NCBI GenBank assembly: GCA_000181795.3
Contig: CM012954.1
Location: forward strand, 10,463,059 to 10,527,058
Origin: Trichinella spiralis
Lineage: Eukaryota > Nematoda > Enoplea > Trichinellida > Trichinellidae
Length of the DNA: 64,000 bases
Direction of reading: 5' to 3'
Below are positions 1 through 10,671 of the stretch, one piece after another. The notes under the pieces are model-generated. The model was not told the origin of the DNA and searched no databases. It was given only the letters and a program-made list of their open reading frames with translations. Both the position numbers and the translations under genes were made by a program. The stretch's first letter is position 1; each line of letters begins with the position of its first letter.

Positions 1-1225
1 TTTTTTCGGCATAATCAACTTCATAAGTTATTATGTCCCTTTTTTTTCATTCTGTATATTTTCATTAAGAAAAACAAGAACAAAGTTTGTATTTTTCTGT
101 AAAATGCATTAAATATATTTTATTATTTTTCAAGTAATCAAAATATTATGAATTGAACAAATTAAATAAAATTCTACTGAAATTTTGATATATTATTGCA
201 ATAACAAATTTATGAACAATACAATGCGATTACTGTAATTTACAACTTTTTAAGATGATGTCATATGATGAGAAGGAATGCATGAAAATAAAATATTCCG
301 ATTCAGAAAATTCTTTCATGGTTAATTTTCTGTTTTACCATAAATAAGTAAAATGATAATATCTTTCTCAAGCAAGCGAATTTCGCTAGTTGAATAAAAA
401 TTTAATTATTTGCGTGTTTTACTGATTTGTTTTACTTTTAATTTGGGAAGTTTCAGTTTGACCAGAAATTTTTCAAAAATTCTTCAAAGAATGGAACATG
501 AATTCAAAGTTATGAGCTTTTTTGAATTTATGAAAATAAAATTACTTTAATTACTTGACCGTTTACTTTTTCCACAAATTCATGCACAAAACACAGCCAA
601 TCGTTTGCTGATTTGAATAATGGTATATTTGAATCAGAAAGTAGGAAATAATTTTATACTCGAAAAATTGTCCTGCACAGCTACAAGATAGTACAACCAG
701 CTGAAATGAACAAAATAATACTGATAGAAAGTTATTTTAAAGTTTAAAATCGTCCGAACGATGGTTTCAGCTGATAGGAAATGGTCAGCTTTGGCACTGG
801 TTTTCTAATTTAGCAATCACTGTACAGACGTTTTCCATCACTGAAATAATGTCATTTTGTCGATTTGTTTGCTTTTTAACAATTACTTCGCTGTAAAAAA
901 ACCTTCAATTCAACAAGCTGAAAGTAAAAATATAAAATTGAAAATGTCACCAAGTAAAGAAAAGTAAAGTAGAGCGAAGCAAAGAAAACTTAGTGGAATA
1001 AGTTAAATGGTTTGAGAAAATAAGTTTTTAAATTTTAATCTTGACAGACAACCAAAAATTATTCAGTGAATAATTCTTCAAGAAAAAAAACGTCGTGATA
1101 GTGAATTTAAAAAAAAGATAACCTTATTTAATTAGTTGAAATTTGTTTTTGAAAAAAACACACTGAACAGATAAGAATAAACCTTGAAAATCAGAATAAA
1201 ATTAATTACTGTAAAGGTGCGCAGT
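1..1225. other. AT-rich intergenic sequence
   Basis: No open frame with convincing codon structure, no RNA gene and no recognisable repeat were seen. It lies downstream of the minus-strand four-TM gene and probably holds its 3' untranslated region. Confidence 0.5.
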
Positions 1226-1882
1226 TTATTCGGACGTGGTGGATTTTTTGTACCGGGCCGTCGGTCCCCGTCGCAACGCTTTCACGTACCAGTAGAAATG
1301 CCACAGGATGAGCGTGAATATCCAGTTGAAAAAAGTTCCGGCGAAATAGATGGATGTATTGGTCGAAACTTCGCCGAAACGGTTGATCAATGCCGAAAGC
1401 ATTTTTGGCAACGTGGCCAACAACAAGATGATCAAGCCAAGCGAATAAATGCTCTGCACAAAGACGGCTGGTCTCAGCAAAGCCGGCTGAGCGGTCCGAG
1501 GCAACAGGGCTACTTGTACAAGAAGAAGTAGAAGTGAAATGAGATGAACTAAACACCAGACAAAACGCATATAGCCGCCGTCGAGGTGATTTGCCACGCA
1601 TTTGTCTGTGCCGAGCAGTTGTTGAAAAAGGCCATAGTCGAAAACGATCACATCCACTGCCAAAAATTGGCTGTGATTTTTGCCGGCAACGGTCGTGTTG
1701 AAATGACAATTGAACACACCCTCGCCATTGCACATCGAATAGGCGTGCTGGGCGAAAGATGCGGCCACAATCAGCAGCTGAAGGGCCGCAAACACTGTAC
1801 TGATCAGTTGATTTTCGGCGGACCACTTCCAGACATGGGTCTGGTGATCGTCGATCACACAAACGCCACCACAAAGACGCAT
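1226..1882 (-). CDS. Unrecognised four-transmembrane protein
   Basis: I do not recognise this family. The first ATG in frame gives about 218 residues ending at the stop at 1226. Four hydrophobic segments are visible: one after a short N-terminus (LISTVFAALQLLIVAASF), one around FVWCLVHLISLLLLLVQVAL, one around YSLGLIILLLATLPKML, and a last one (FAGTFFNWIFTLILWHFYW) followed by a basic Ser/Thr-rich tail. The loop after the first segment is long, with several Cys and possible N-glycosylation sites (NTT, NHS), so it probably faces outside or the lumen. Base composition is clearly GC-richer than the flanks, which supports real coding. The start is uncertain: the frame is open further upstream through a non-ATG codon and a short 5' exon could exist. 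A tetraspan family such as TMEM179 was considered, but key motifs did not match. Confidence 0.6.
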   Translation of the reverse strand: MRLCGGVCVIDDHQTHVWKWSAENQLISTVFAALQLLIVAASFAQHAYSMCNGEGVFNCHFNTTVAGKNHSQFLAVDVIVFDYGLFQQLLGTDKCVANHLDGGYMRFVWCLVHLISLLLLLVQVALLPRTAQPALLRPAVFVQSIYSLGLIILLLATLPKMLSALINRFGEVSTNTSIYFAGTFFNWIFTLILWHFYWYVKALRRGPTARYKKSTTSE

Positions 1883-1909
1883 CAGTGCGGTCAATTTGGA
1901 CCGTTGGCC

Positions 1910-4900
1910 ATGATTGTACGTTTTGCATGGGCAATTTGATTGTACTCTTATAAGATTGATGAAAAACTTCTTTGTATTTTTTCAATCCAAACCGAACCAA
2001 TTACCAACGCCAGATGGTAACACTGTGTTTGCTTTTCAGCTTATCCTCCTATTCAGCTCAGCATGTTTTTTTTGTTCGCTTGTTTCAAATATTTTCTCAA
2101 TGCCAGCAGATTGACGCGGTGTGCAGCAGCGTCAAGCTAACTGACTCAGCTCGAATCGGCTTGGTTCAGCTAAGCTCGTCGCATTTGCCGGCGTATTAAT
2201 GATGTTCTAAAGCCGAAGTGTCATTCGTGATTGTCTGAACCTATCAGAGTTGGTGAATTTAATTTTCGTTCATCGTTGCCTGACGGTCGATTGCAATCAC
2301 ATTAATCCGCCAAATTGGCTTCTCTCAATAACTGACGCGCCAAAATGACCAACATCGACCACCGACTTTTACCCTTTCACTTTCTCCACATCATCACCGG
2401 TAAACTGCTCATCTGCCCAATTTGACACCCATAATATTGACAAATTGTTTACTTTGTTCCTATATTTATTAATTTATTTATAGGAGCTAACTAAACCAAA
2501 GAAAAACCGTTAACAAAATAATCAAACAATTTAAAACTAAAATGAGTGAAGACAACCATCATTGTTCGTTAATGTATATTCTTTTGAAAACGTTCACAAG
2601 TAAATGACATTCACAAATTGATAAAGACATTGTTAACAAAAAATTAAACTTTAAAGCATCAATTGTTAACGACTGAAACGTAATAATAAAACTACGGTAA
2701 TTTTTCAAATTACTCAACATTATAGACAGACAGACAAAGACATTGTAAAATATTTCTCTCAATTCTATCACACATATTATAATTTTGCTACCTATTATTA
2801 CGTCGGCAAGAAATCTATAACAATGAAAGAAGAAAAAAAATTAATTTAGCTTTCAGTTCAAATAGGCATTTAATAAATGAAAAGGAAAAATCGATTGTAT
2901 TTGTATTTTTAAACTTATTGTACGTAGTGATGTTGTTTTTCTGCTAATAAATAAATGTAAATTGAATTTCAAGCAAAAATCCCTTTATAATTAATAGTTG
3001 TTGTTAAAATTATTCAAATGTTTCAAAAATTAATAAATAAAAAAATAAGTAAAAAGCTGTATGTTTCAAATTAGTAAAAAGCAAATTACACAATTAACTG
3101 GGCAATGGCCAAGTGGAAGTGGAGAAGTTGCGTTTCTGTTGAGACGCGCCACAGCGACAGTTACTTTGATCAGGAAATGAGAAATTACATCTGAAATTAA
3201 AGAAAAGCAAAGATTTAATTGGCAATTTCTCGTGGAAACAAGAAATTAGATTGCATTTTTGAAAATTGAAATCAATTGCACGCACTGGAGAAAGTTTCAA
3301 AGTGATAAATCGACATGCACAATGTGCCACGTGCGTAGGCAAAAACCAAAGCAAGCGTAACAGACATTGGCACACACACACACACTTACATGTATGTATA
3401 TGTACGGCTTTCAAATTTTCCTTTCTAACAATTGCAACAAAAATTGATCTGAATAATACGAACAAAAATGGTGAACAAATTTCCCTCGCCACAATTGTCA
3501 AAGTTGAATTGATTACAATTATATTATATACAAGATGAAAAAAAAATTTCATTTCCAAAACGAACGAACACTTTACCATTTTCATTACAATACACACATA
3601 CATGTGCATATAATGACGATTGGAAACTGAATAACCAAAAATACATTATACAACTGACGAAATTCAACTCAAGTTTAATTTCAATTGATTGTAATATAAT
3701 TTTATTTCAGAAAATATTTCAATTCAATTTAGTAATTATTTATCAAAAAAAATAACACATTTTAAAAATTTTACAGAAAAAAAACATTCTTTGATATTGA
3801 TAATACAAAAATTATAGAATAACAAAAATAGGTTAATGAATTTCAAGTACATTTAAATTTGAATATTCATATATTCCAATTTGTGTTTGAAGGATAATTT
3901 TTTTTGAATAATATACTGCGAAAAATGCATCCGTATTCAAAATAAATAACAACAACAATTGTGAAGTGGAGAAGGATAAATAAAATAGAATTGATCCAAA
4001 AAGGCGGGCGACATGAAATTCACCGCTTTCAATTGCCCAAGCAAGAATGCGATATGCCAGTAGCTAGTTATTCAAGCAAACAAAATCAACACAACCGGAA
4101 GAAACTGGATGCCCATCGCATCTTGCATTTCCAATTGTCATCTTTCAATGATGACTAAATATATCTGATGAACGGTGAAAAACGCTGTCTCTTCGCTTTT
4201 TCATCTATTGCGTGCTTATCAACTTTTCTCTGATGCATACTAATTTAAAATTTTTCACACCGCAAATAGAAATTGACAAACAAACCCAACCGTATTCAAT
4301 AAATTCGTCATAATGAAAAATGTCCTGTTTAATGTGTGGAAATTTTTTTCAAAAATCAAATCATTCAAAAATTCAATATTCCATCATTTCAAATTGACGC
4401 TTGTACACGTTTGGACAATTGAAAAAATAAAACATTTTATACTTCAACAAATCAGTAAAATTATTAAATGTTATTTTTAAGCAGTGTTCCAATTCAATTT
4501 ACACTTTATAATAATCCACTGAAAAATAATTACAAGAGTTTTATTTGTTTTCTCAAAATATCTTATTACATTGAAAAAGTAATCATTTTCTGTAATGAAC
4601 TTTATGTACAAAAGAAAAGAAATTAATTATAAAAATATTGGGAAAAAATCAAAATTTTCATTATCATTAATTCATACACCAATCCTAATTATATGTGGTG
4701 ATATTGCAAAAACGAAGATGCCATTTCAAATCAAAAAGTTGTTACATTTTTAGCGAAATGTTTTGGCATTTTAAACAATTATTTCGTCATCTATGGATAT
4801 TTTTTTAATTATAAATGTTCTCAACTTTCATGTGCTTGCACTATGCTTTGTAACACATTAGCAAGCAAGCAGGTATTAAAAGGCTGGAAAGTTTGACCTT

Positions 4901-5466
4901 GAATTGTGGACCATTCGATTAAAATTAAACAAACGGCTACAGTTGGTTGTAATTTCAAATTGCTCATACTGTACAATCGGTAGAAATTTGCCTCTTCTGT
5001 ATTCGTAATATGCACAGAAAATAGATATACGAACAAAATGAACATATTTTTCTTCTTTCACATTACAACCAACAATAAGCAATTTCGACCCAAGTATCCA
5101 ACCTGTATAAGTGACAAAAACTGAACAATCGATTCAAAATTGTCTCATAAATTAGAACAAAAAAATACAATTAATTTATTGTGCAAGAAATAAAGAATAT
5201 TGAAAAAAAAGGTTTGAATAATCTAAAATTTTGGTTTCTTCAAATTTCTTCTCCAGGGAAAATCTACTCGTTTGTATTTGTAATTTCTAGTTTTGGGTGA
5301 TTGGCGTAATAATGGGTGATTGATGACGGGAAAAATTAACAAAGAATAAAGTCAAATCAGAGGAAAAACAAATCAAACAAGAGGAATAGATAAATTTAAA
5401 AGGAAATTTTTGATCTGATCACAAATTTTTAGGTAAAGTGAAGAATAAATGAAGCAAATGATGATG
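1910..5466. other. Intergenic, no gene recognised
   Basis: About 3.5 kb of AT-rich sequence between the four-TM gene and the 3' end of 6-phosphogluconate dehydrogenase. Short open frames here are low in complexity or have no codon signal. A short CA-repeat lies near 3369-3385. The 1910-2400 part is GC-richer and may contain the promoter and 5' UTR of the minus-strand four-TM gene. Confidence 0.45.
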
Positions 5467-6936
5467 CTAAACTTCGTAATTGCTAGACGCTGTACGTCCC
5501 CCGTGACCAGTCCAATCAGAGTGGACAAAAACACCAACGTTGTCTTTTCGTTGATAAGTATGCGCACCAAAACCGTCACGCAAAGCTTGCAAAAGACTGG
5601 CTGGCAAATCTACACAACGAAAGCCGTCGTAAAATGCCAACGTCGAAGCAAATGCCGGCATTGGAATGCCCAACAAAGCCGACTTGGAAACAATTGTACG
5701 CCACGAATCTTGACACTCTTTGACGGCTGCGGAGAAAAATTGGTCAAACAATAAATTATGCATATTCGTATCACGATCAAACGCTTGTTTGATACGATTC
5801 AAAAATCCACTACGAATGATGCAACCGCCACGCCACATCAGTGCAATTTTTCCATAATCCAAATTCCATTTATATTCAGTCGATGCTCGTTGCAACATCA
5901 TGAAACCCTGAGCGTAAGAAACAATCTTGGATACGTACAAGGCTTTGCGAAGATGTTCGACCAAATCTTTCTGTTGTTCAACATTCAAAGGATCCAAGTG
6001 TTGATTGCTGGCTGGCAGACGGACGCTGGCCACTTTACGATCCTGAACCAACGCTGATAAGCATCTAGCAAACACTGCTTCAGCAATGGAAGACAACGGT
6101 ATGCCTAGATCGAGCGCTGATACGGCCGTCCATTTTCCTGTCCCTTTTTGACCGGCACTGTCAAGAATTTTGGTCACCAACGGATCGCCATCTTTGTCCT
6201 TCACTCGAAGCACCGTGGCGGTCAATTCGACCAGATACGAGTCGAGCTCGGTTCGATTCCAGCGGTCAAACACATCGGCCATTTGGTCGTGGTTCAAACC
6301 GATCACATCGCGCAGAAAATGATAACTTTCACTGATCAACTGCATGTCGCCATATTCGATTCCATTGTGGACCATTTTCACATAATGACCAGCACCATCT
6401 GACCCAACCCAATCGCAACAAGGCTCGCCGTCAACTTTTGCAGCGATCGACTGAAAAATTGGCTTCAAATGTGGCCACGCTTCGACAGCACCACCGGGCA
6501 TCAACGAAGGCCCGTGTCTTGCACCGTCCTCGCCTCCGCTGACTCCACACCCGACATAGTGCATGCCATGTTGTTTCAAATGCGCATATCGTCGCTGAGT
6601 GTCGTGATATTCAGAGTTGCCGCCATCGATTATGATATCGCCTTTTTCAAGAACACTGAGAAGTTTTTCAATGAAATCATCCACAGCAGATCCAGCTTTG
6701 ACCATAAGCATCACACGACGTGGTCGTCTTAAACAGGCAGCCATTTCTTCGAGACTGTGAGCACCGATCACGCGTGTTCCACGAGCTTCGTTGTTCAAAA
6801 AATCGTCAACCTTCGAAACAGTCCTATTAAAGGCGCACACGACGTATCCTTTATCATTCATGTTTAAAATCAAATTTTGGCCCATCACAGCCAAACCAAT
6901 AACCGCAATGTCTGCCTCAGCAGTTGGCATTGTCAT
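5467..6936 (-). CDS. PGD: 6-phosphogluconate dehydrogenase, decarboxylating
   Basis: Oxidises and decarboxylates 6-phosphogluconate to ribulose 5-phosphate with NADP+ in the cytosolic pentose phosphate pathway. The 489-residue frame is full length for the family (about 480). The N-terminal Rossmann domain has the dinucleotide motif GLAVMGQN near residue 14. The substrate-binding GVSGGEDGARHGPSLMPGG block lies in the middle. The catalytic lysine and asparagine region reads KMVHNGIEYGDMQL. The C-terminal tail carries FVHSDWTGHGG, which in this family reaches into the partner subunit of the homodimer. The ATG at 6936 gives the expected N-terminus. The gene has no introns, unlike most others in this window. 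All key residues I can check are present, so it should be active. Confidence 0.97.
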   Translation of the reverse strand: MTMPTAEADIAVIGLAVMGQNLILNMNDKGYVVCAFNRTVSKVDDFLNNEARGTRVIGAHSLEEMAACLRRPRRVMLMVKAGSAVDDFIEKLLSVLEKGDIIIDGGNSEYHDTQRRYAHLKQHGMHYVGCGVSGGEDGARHGPSLMPGGAVEAWPHLKPIFQSIAAKVDGEPCCDWVGSDGAGHYVKMVHNGIEYGDMQLISESYHFLRDVIGLNHDQMADVFDRWNRTELDSYLVELTATVLRVKDKDGDPLVTKILDSAGQKGTGKWTAVSALDLGIPLSSIAEAVFARCLSALVQDRKVASVRLPASNQHLDPLNVEQQKDLVEHLRKALYVSKIVSYAQGFMMLQRASTEYKWNLDYGKIALMWRGGCIIRSGFLNRIKQAFDRDTNMHNLLFDQFFSAAVKECQDSWRTIVSKSALLGIPMPAFASTLAFYDGFRCVDLPASLLQALRDGFGAHTYQRKDNVGVFVHSDWTGHGGRTASSNYEV

Positions 6937-7679
6937 GGTGTCCGAGAAATCAATTTATCAATACTGGCCCGAACAGCTGAAAAAATAACATTAACAACCA
7001 TGACAGTATTCGATTTTCAAGTGTAATTTAAAAATTAATTGTCGTGTATTGAACTTTTTGTATTGAAATATTACAAATAAATAACATTATTAATAAATAA
7101 ACTATTGAAAATATTTTTTTTAATTAAAACTAGCAATAATATCAACCATGTCGGATCAAATGAAATAAAAGTATTACTGTATTTTTTGTTGCTCAGGCTT
7201 AAATTTTTGCAAAAGAATACAACATGAATTTTTACATTTATATCAACAGTAACTTAAAAAACAAAATATTGATTTTAAATCAAATTTTCAAAAATGAATG
7301 TTTCTTTTTCAACAATTTCGCATAAACATAAACTTATTATGGTAAAACTCTGCGTTTAGTTTGCGGCAGCAGTGTACAAACGAATGCATCGGATAATTAA
7401 CTAAAAAACATTACCTTTCGCGATGAAATATTTTTTGTAAAATTCAAAATGAAAACAAATTTTAAAAACGTATGCTAGATGATGTCATTTTAATTGCGGA
7501 AATTTTTTTCAGAAACATAAATAACGATTAACCGATTCGTGAATAATACCGAACAGTTTTATCTTTTTTTTCACGGCAAACAACTTGTGCAACGGAATTG
7601 GCACATTTGAAATGGCAATAGATAGCAAACAAGTGTGAATAACGTCAAAAGAAACAAGCACGGCAAAACAGTTCAATGA
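6937..7679. other. Intergenic, nothing recognised
   Basis: AT-rich sequence between two minus-strand genes. It should contain the promoter and 5' UTR of 6-phosphogluconate dehydrogenase and the 3' UTR of the ZIP transporter. No clear motif was seen. Confidence 0.4.
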
Positions 7680-8777
7680 TCAAGGAGTGATAGTCGAATT
7701 TTCAAAGAATGTAGAATTCAACATGTCGTGCATAGAATGATCATGACCCAGATGACCATGATCATGATTCAGTACACGAAGAAAGCTGATTGTTGAAAAT
7801 CCAATGATCGCGGACAACAATTTCAGTAAATTGTTTTCGCAGTTCTCAAGTTCATGATGAAATACTTCGAAAAATGTCACGTACAGAAATGTGCCCACTG
7901 AAAGCCCATTCAGAACCATATTTACCATTGATCTAGTGCTTGTCTGCATAGAACCTTGATGAAGACTGATACCTATGCTGCAGCCAACTGGAGTCATCGC
8001 AGCAAAAATTATCATAAAAAGAAGAATCAGCTGAAATTTTCTTACATGAGTTCTTGCTAGCTGAACGCCCACACCAAAAGCTACAATACATTTGTGAATA
8101 ACAATGCTGAGAAACAACGCAATCACACTTTCATTATTTGTTTGTACCCCAAGAGCGAATCCCTCAATTAAAGAATGAACAGACAAAGCGACGAGAAATG
8201 TCAACGAGCGAACTTCGTGATTGTGTGGATGCAATTTCAGACCAACACACAGTAAAGGATCTTCTTCTACACTACCAGTAGGATGTCGATGCGTTTCTGA
8301 ATTTGTAACTGTAAGCATTTCAACAACTTGATAATCTCTTCTATCAGATGCGATATTTCTCGATGGGTTTTCTTCATTTTGTTGAACGACAACATTCTCT
8401 TCTTGTGCCATTCGCTTGGCACGTCTTCTGGACAAACAAAAAGTTACCATCTCTTCAATGAAGAAAACAAGAAAAAATCCCAAACACGAGATCAATTCTG
8501 CCAACGGATAATCACTATCCCAGTTGAACAGTCGTTTAATTACAAGCAAATCTTCTCGCACTTCAGGAAGCAAATGCAAAAAACATGTAGCCAAAAAAAC
8601 ACCACCATTGAAGCAACTCAAGCTGCAAAGCGTTATTGAAGGCCAGCGCCTGCGCTTCTTGTCAGATGTGACTTGCTTTCGTAAAATTTGCAATAACTTA
8701 ACCGGAAAAATGCCAGCTAGCAAAGTCACAACAAACAGAAGAAACAAAAATGTTATTTTAAGTTGCAAAGGTTCCAT
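7680..8777 (-). CDS. ZIP-family zinc/iron transporter (SLC39A1-3 type)
   Basis: Predicted to import Zn2+ (possibly Fe2+) into the cytosol across the plasma or an organelle membrane. The 365-residue single-exon frame has the ZIP layout: three N-terminal membrane segments, a long hydrophilic loop, then five segments. The transport-site motifs are present: HSLIEGFALGV in the fourth segment and HKCIVAFGVG in the fifth. The TM3-TM4 loop has a weak metal-binding patch (HPHNH). After the last membrane segment there is a short His-rich stretch (NHDHGHLGHDHSMHD), where most ZIP1-3 proteins end almost at once. The ATG at 8777 starts just before the first membrane segment. The exact subfamily member and metal cannot be set from sequence alone. 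Confidence 0.92.
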   Translation of the reverse strand: MEPLQLKITFLFLLFVVTLLAGIFPVKLLQILRKQVTSDKKRRRWPSITLCSLSCFNGGVFLATCFLHLLPEVREDLLVIKRLFNWDSDYPLAELISCLGFFLVFFIEEMVTFCLSRRRAKRMAQEENVVVQQNEENPSRNIASDRRDYQVVEMLTVTNSETHRHPTGSVEEDPLLCVGLKLHPHNHEVRSLTFLVALSVHSLIEGFALGVQTNNESVIALFLSIVIHKCIVAFGVGVQLARTHVRKFQLILLFMIIFAAMTPVGCSIGISLHQGSMQTSTRSMVNMVLNGLSVGTFLYVTFFEVFHHELENCENNLLKLLSAIIGFSTISFLRVLNHDHGHLGHDHSMHDMLNSTFFENSTITP

Positions 8778-9906
8778 TCACAAAATCTAAATATAACTGA
8801 TTATTTTATGCATAAAACTGAAAAAAATTACTTGCTATGTAAATTTTTTGTTCTCACACCCGTTTTATAAATATTATGGTCTTTTAAGGTATATTAAAGA
8901 ATAAAATAATGCAAAAAAAATAAAAGTTATAACGCATAAACAATTTAAGAAGAACAAATAAACACTGCCAACTTGAACGAAACACTTACAGTGCATATCT
9001 TTTTTATGACAGTAAAGTACAAATAAAAAATACAGTATATATGTGTGAGATTAAATTTCAAATAAGCGTATACGCTTCATTTAAGCATTAAAATTTGAAA
9101 TTATTTCAAAAAATTTATTTTTATAAATTGCATTTTATGTTTATATAAATTTTATAATTTTAAAACTACGTAATATGTGATAAAAAATTCTCAAATTTCA
9201 TTTGAATTTATTATGAGTGAAGCTGCATTTAATGAGAAAAAAAGTAAAATAGATAGTATGAAATAAATAAAAATTCAAAAACATGAGTTAATTAAGTAAT
9301 AATTTTTACAGAGTAACATTTTAAATGCTAAAGTTGAAAATTTTGAGATGTCATGTTTCAAGTGCTTTGTTGTTGCTTTAAGTACTATGATAAAATTACA
9401 TAAAAAATCGAAAAGAAACAAATAACTCATTAATTATTGTTGTTCAATTTATAAATTAATGCAGGTAGAAAATAAAGTAAAAAAATGAGGTCACGAAAGA
9501 GTTAAACTTCACAAAAACGGTTTCCCAAAAAGATGAAATTTCAATGATCGAAATTCAAAAGACAAAATCTTCGTGATTAAAAAAATTATTTTTATTTCTT
9601 TTGCCTTGTTTTGTATTACTTTTGATTTTATTGTCGAAATATCATTTGTTTTTGAAAGTCATTGACAAATTTATTCAAGTTGAGATTACAATAACAATAA
9701 TAATGTTTGTAGAATGAATGAAGAAATTAAGCTACAAAAAGTAGCAGCATAAAAATATAAATTCGTCTGAAACTTCATTTGCATTATCTTTAAAAAAATA
9801 ATATCGATAACAACGGAAAACATCCATTCAGTTTAATAATTTATTTCATGACTTCACCAGTTAATTCACCCACTTATGACAACAGTTCGACAATAACAAC
9901 AGCGAT
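8778..9906. other. Intergenic, nothing recognised
   Basis: About 1.1 kb of very AT-rich sequence upstream of the ZIP gene and downstream of the KEN-box gene. No open frame or RNA gene was seen. Confidence 0.4.
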
Positions 9907-10671
9907 TCAAAATAAATTCGGCTCAGTCGTATTCAAATTCAAATAATCGGAACCATTCACAATTCTATCTGCTGGCAATGGTGTGTTGAATTGAATAAAA
10001 TCAGGAAAACCGATATCCACATATGGCATGACCATCAAGCGCCTGTTGGTAACGGTAGTAATTTCAATTCGTGAATGCAAGAAATTTAATTCAGGAATCA
10101 TTTGCAAAGATTGTCGAAAAGGTGAAGAGGTTATGGCGCATTCGGACCGTTCTTTCGTAAAATCATCACAATACCGGATGTTGGCAATTGAACTGTTTCC
10201 ACGAACTACAGCTTCCAATCTGTTTTGTTGGTGAGTAGCTTGTTTTGTCGAAGGCTCATCTCCATCGATCACCGAATCTTGTGTTCTGTTGAGGAATTCG
10301 TTTTTCTCAGTCTCATCTTCAATATTCAAATGGTCATCAGCATTGTCAACTTCGATCAAAGCAGGCGAAAAATCATTTTGCGTTGGTTCCAATAACTTAA
10401 AAGGGGCTCTACTGCTGACATTTCCAGGGGCACACTTCACTTCCGAAATATTTGATCCAATCTTCTCACTGCTAAAATTTATCACATTTTCCTTGTTCTC
10501 TTTCTCTGCAAGGGATTCTTCAACATGGTTAACGGAATTTGAATAATTTTTCAAAGCGTTCGATTTTTTAGCGAAACTTCTAAGTATCATACTGAACGGA
10601 GCAATGGGCTTTCTCTTGGATTTCGCTCTGCCAGTTTTTCTAACTTCTTTCGAATCCTTAGAAGCTGACAT
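9907..10671 (-). CDS. Unrecognised low-complexity protein with KEN and D-box-like motifs
   Basis: An intronless 254-residue frame with no domain I can name. The first 25 residues are rich in Lys/Arg (RAKSKRKPIAP), like a nuclear localisation signal. Around residue 58 it has EKENKENVINF, which contains two KEN motifs, the APC/C degron. A possible D-box (RQSL) follows near residue 185. The middle is acidic and polar and probably disordered. The C-terminal quarter (RRLMVMPYVDIGFPDFIQF) looks more ordered and may be the conserved part. The pattern would fit a cell-cycle substrate such as a sororin-like or securin-like factor. That is inference from short motifs only. The ATG at 10671 is the first in frame. 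Confidence 0.6.
   Translation of the reverse strand: MSASKDSKEVRKTGRAKSKRKPIAPFSMILRSFAKKSNALKNYSNSVNHVEESLAEKENKENVINFSSEKIGSNISEVKCAPGNVSSRAPFKLLEPTQNDFSPALIEVDNADDHLNIEDETEKNEFLNRTQDSVIDGDEPSTKQATHQQNRLEAVVRGNSSIANIRYCDDFTKERSECAITSSPFRQSLQMIPELNFLHSRIEITTVTNRRLMVMPYVDIGFPDFIQFNTPLPADRIVNGSDYLNLNTTEPNLF

Noticed and set aside
6245-6265. tRNA B-box-like sequence (GGTTCGATTCC)
   Set aside because: It lies inside the coding sequence of 6-phosphogluconate dehydrogenase and no cloverleaf can be built around it.
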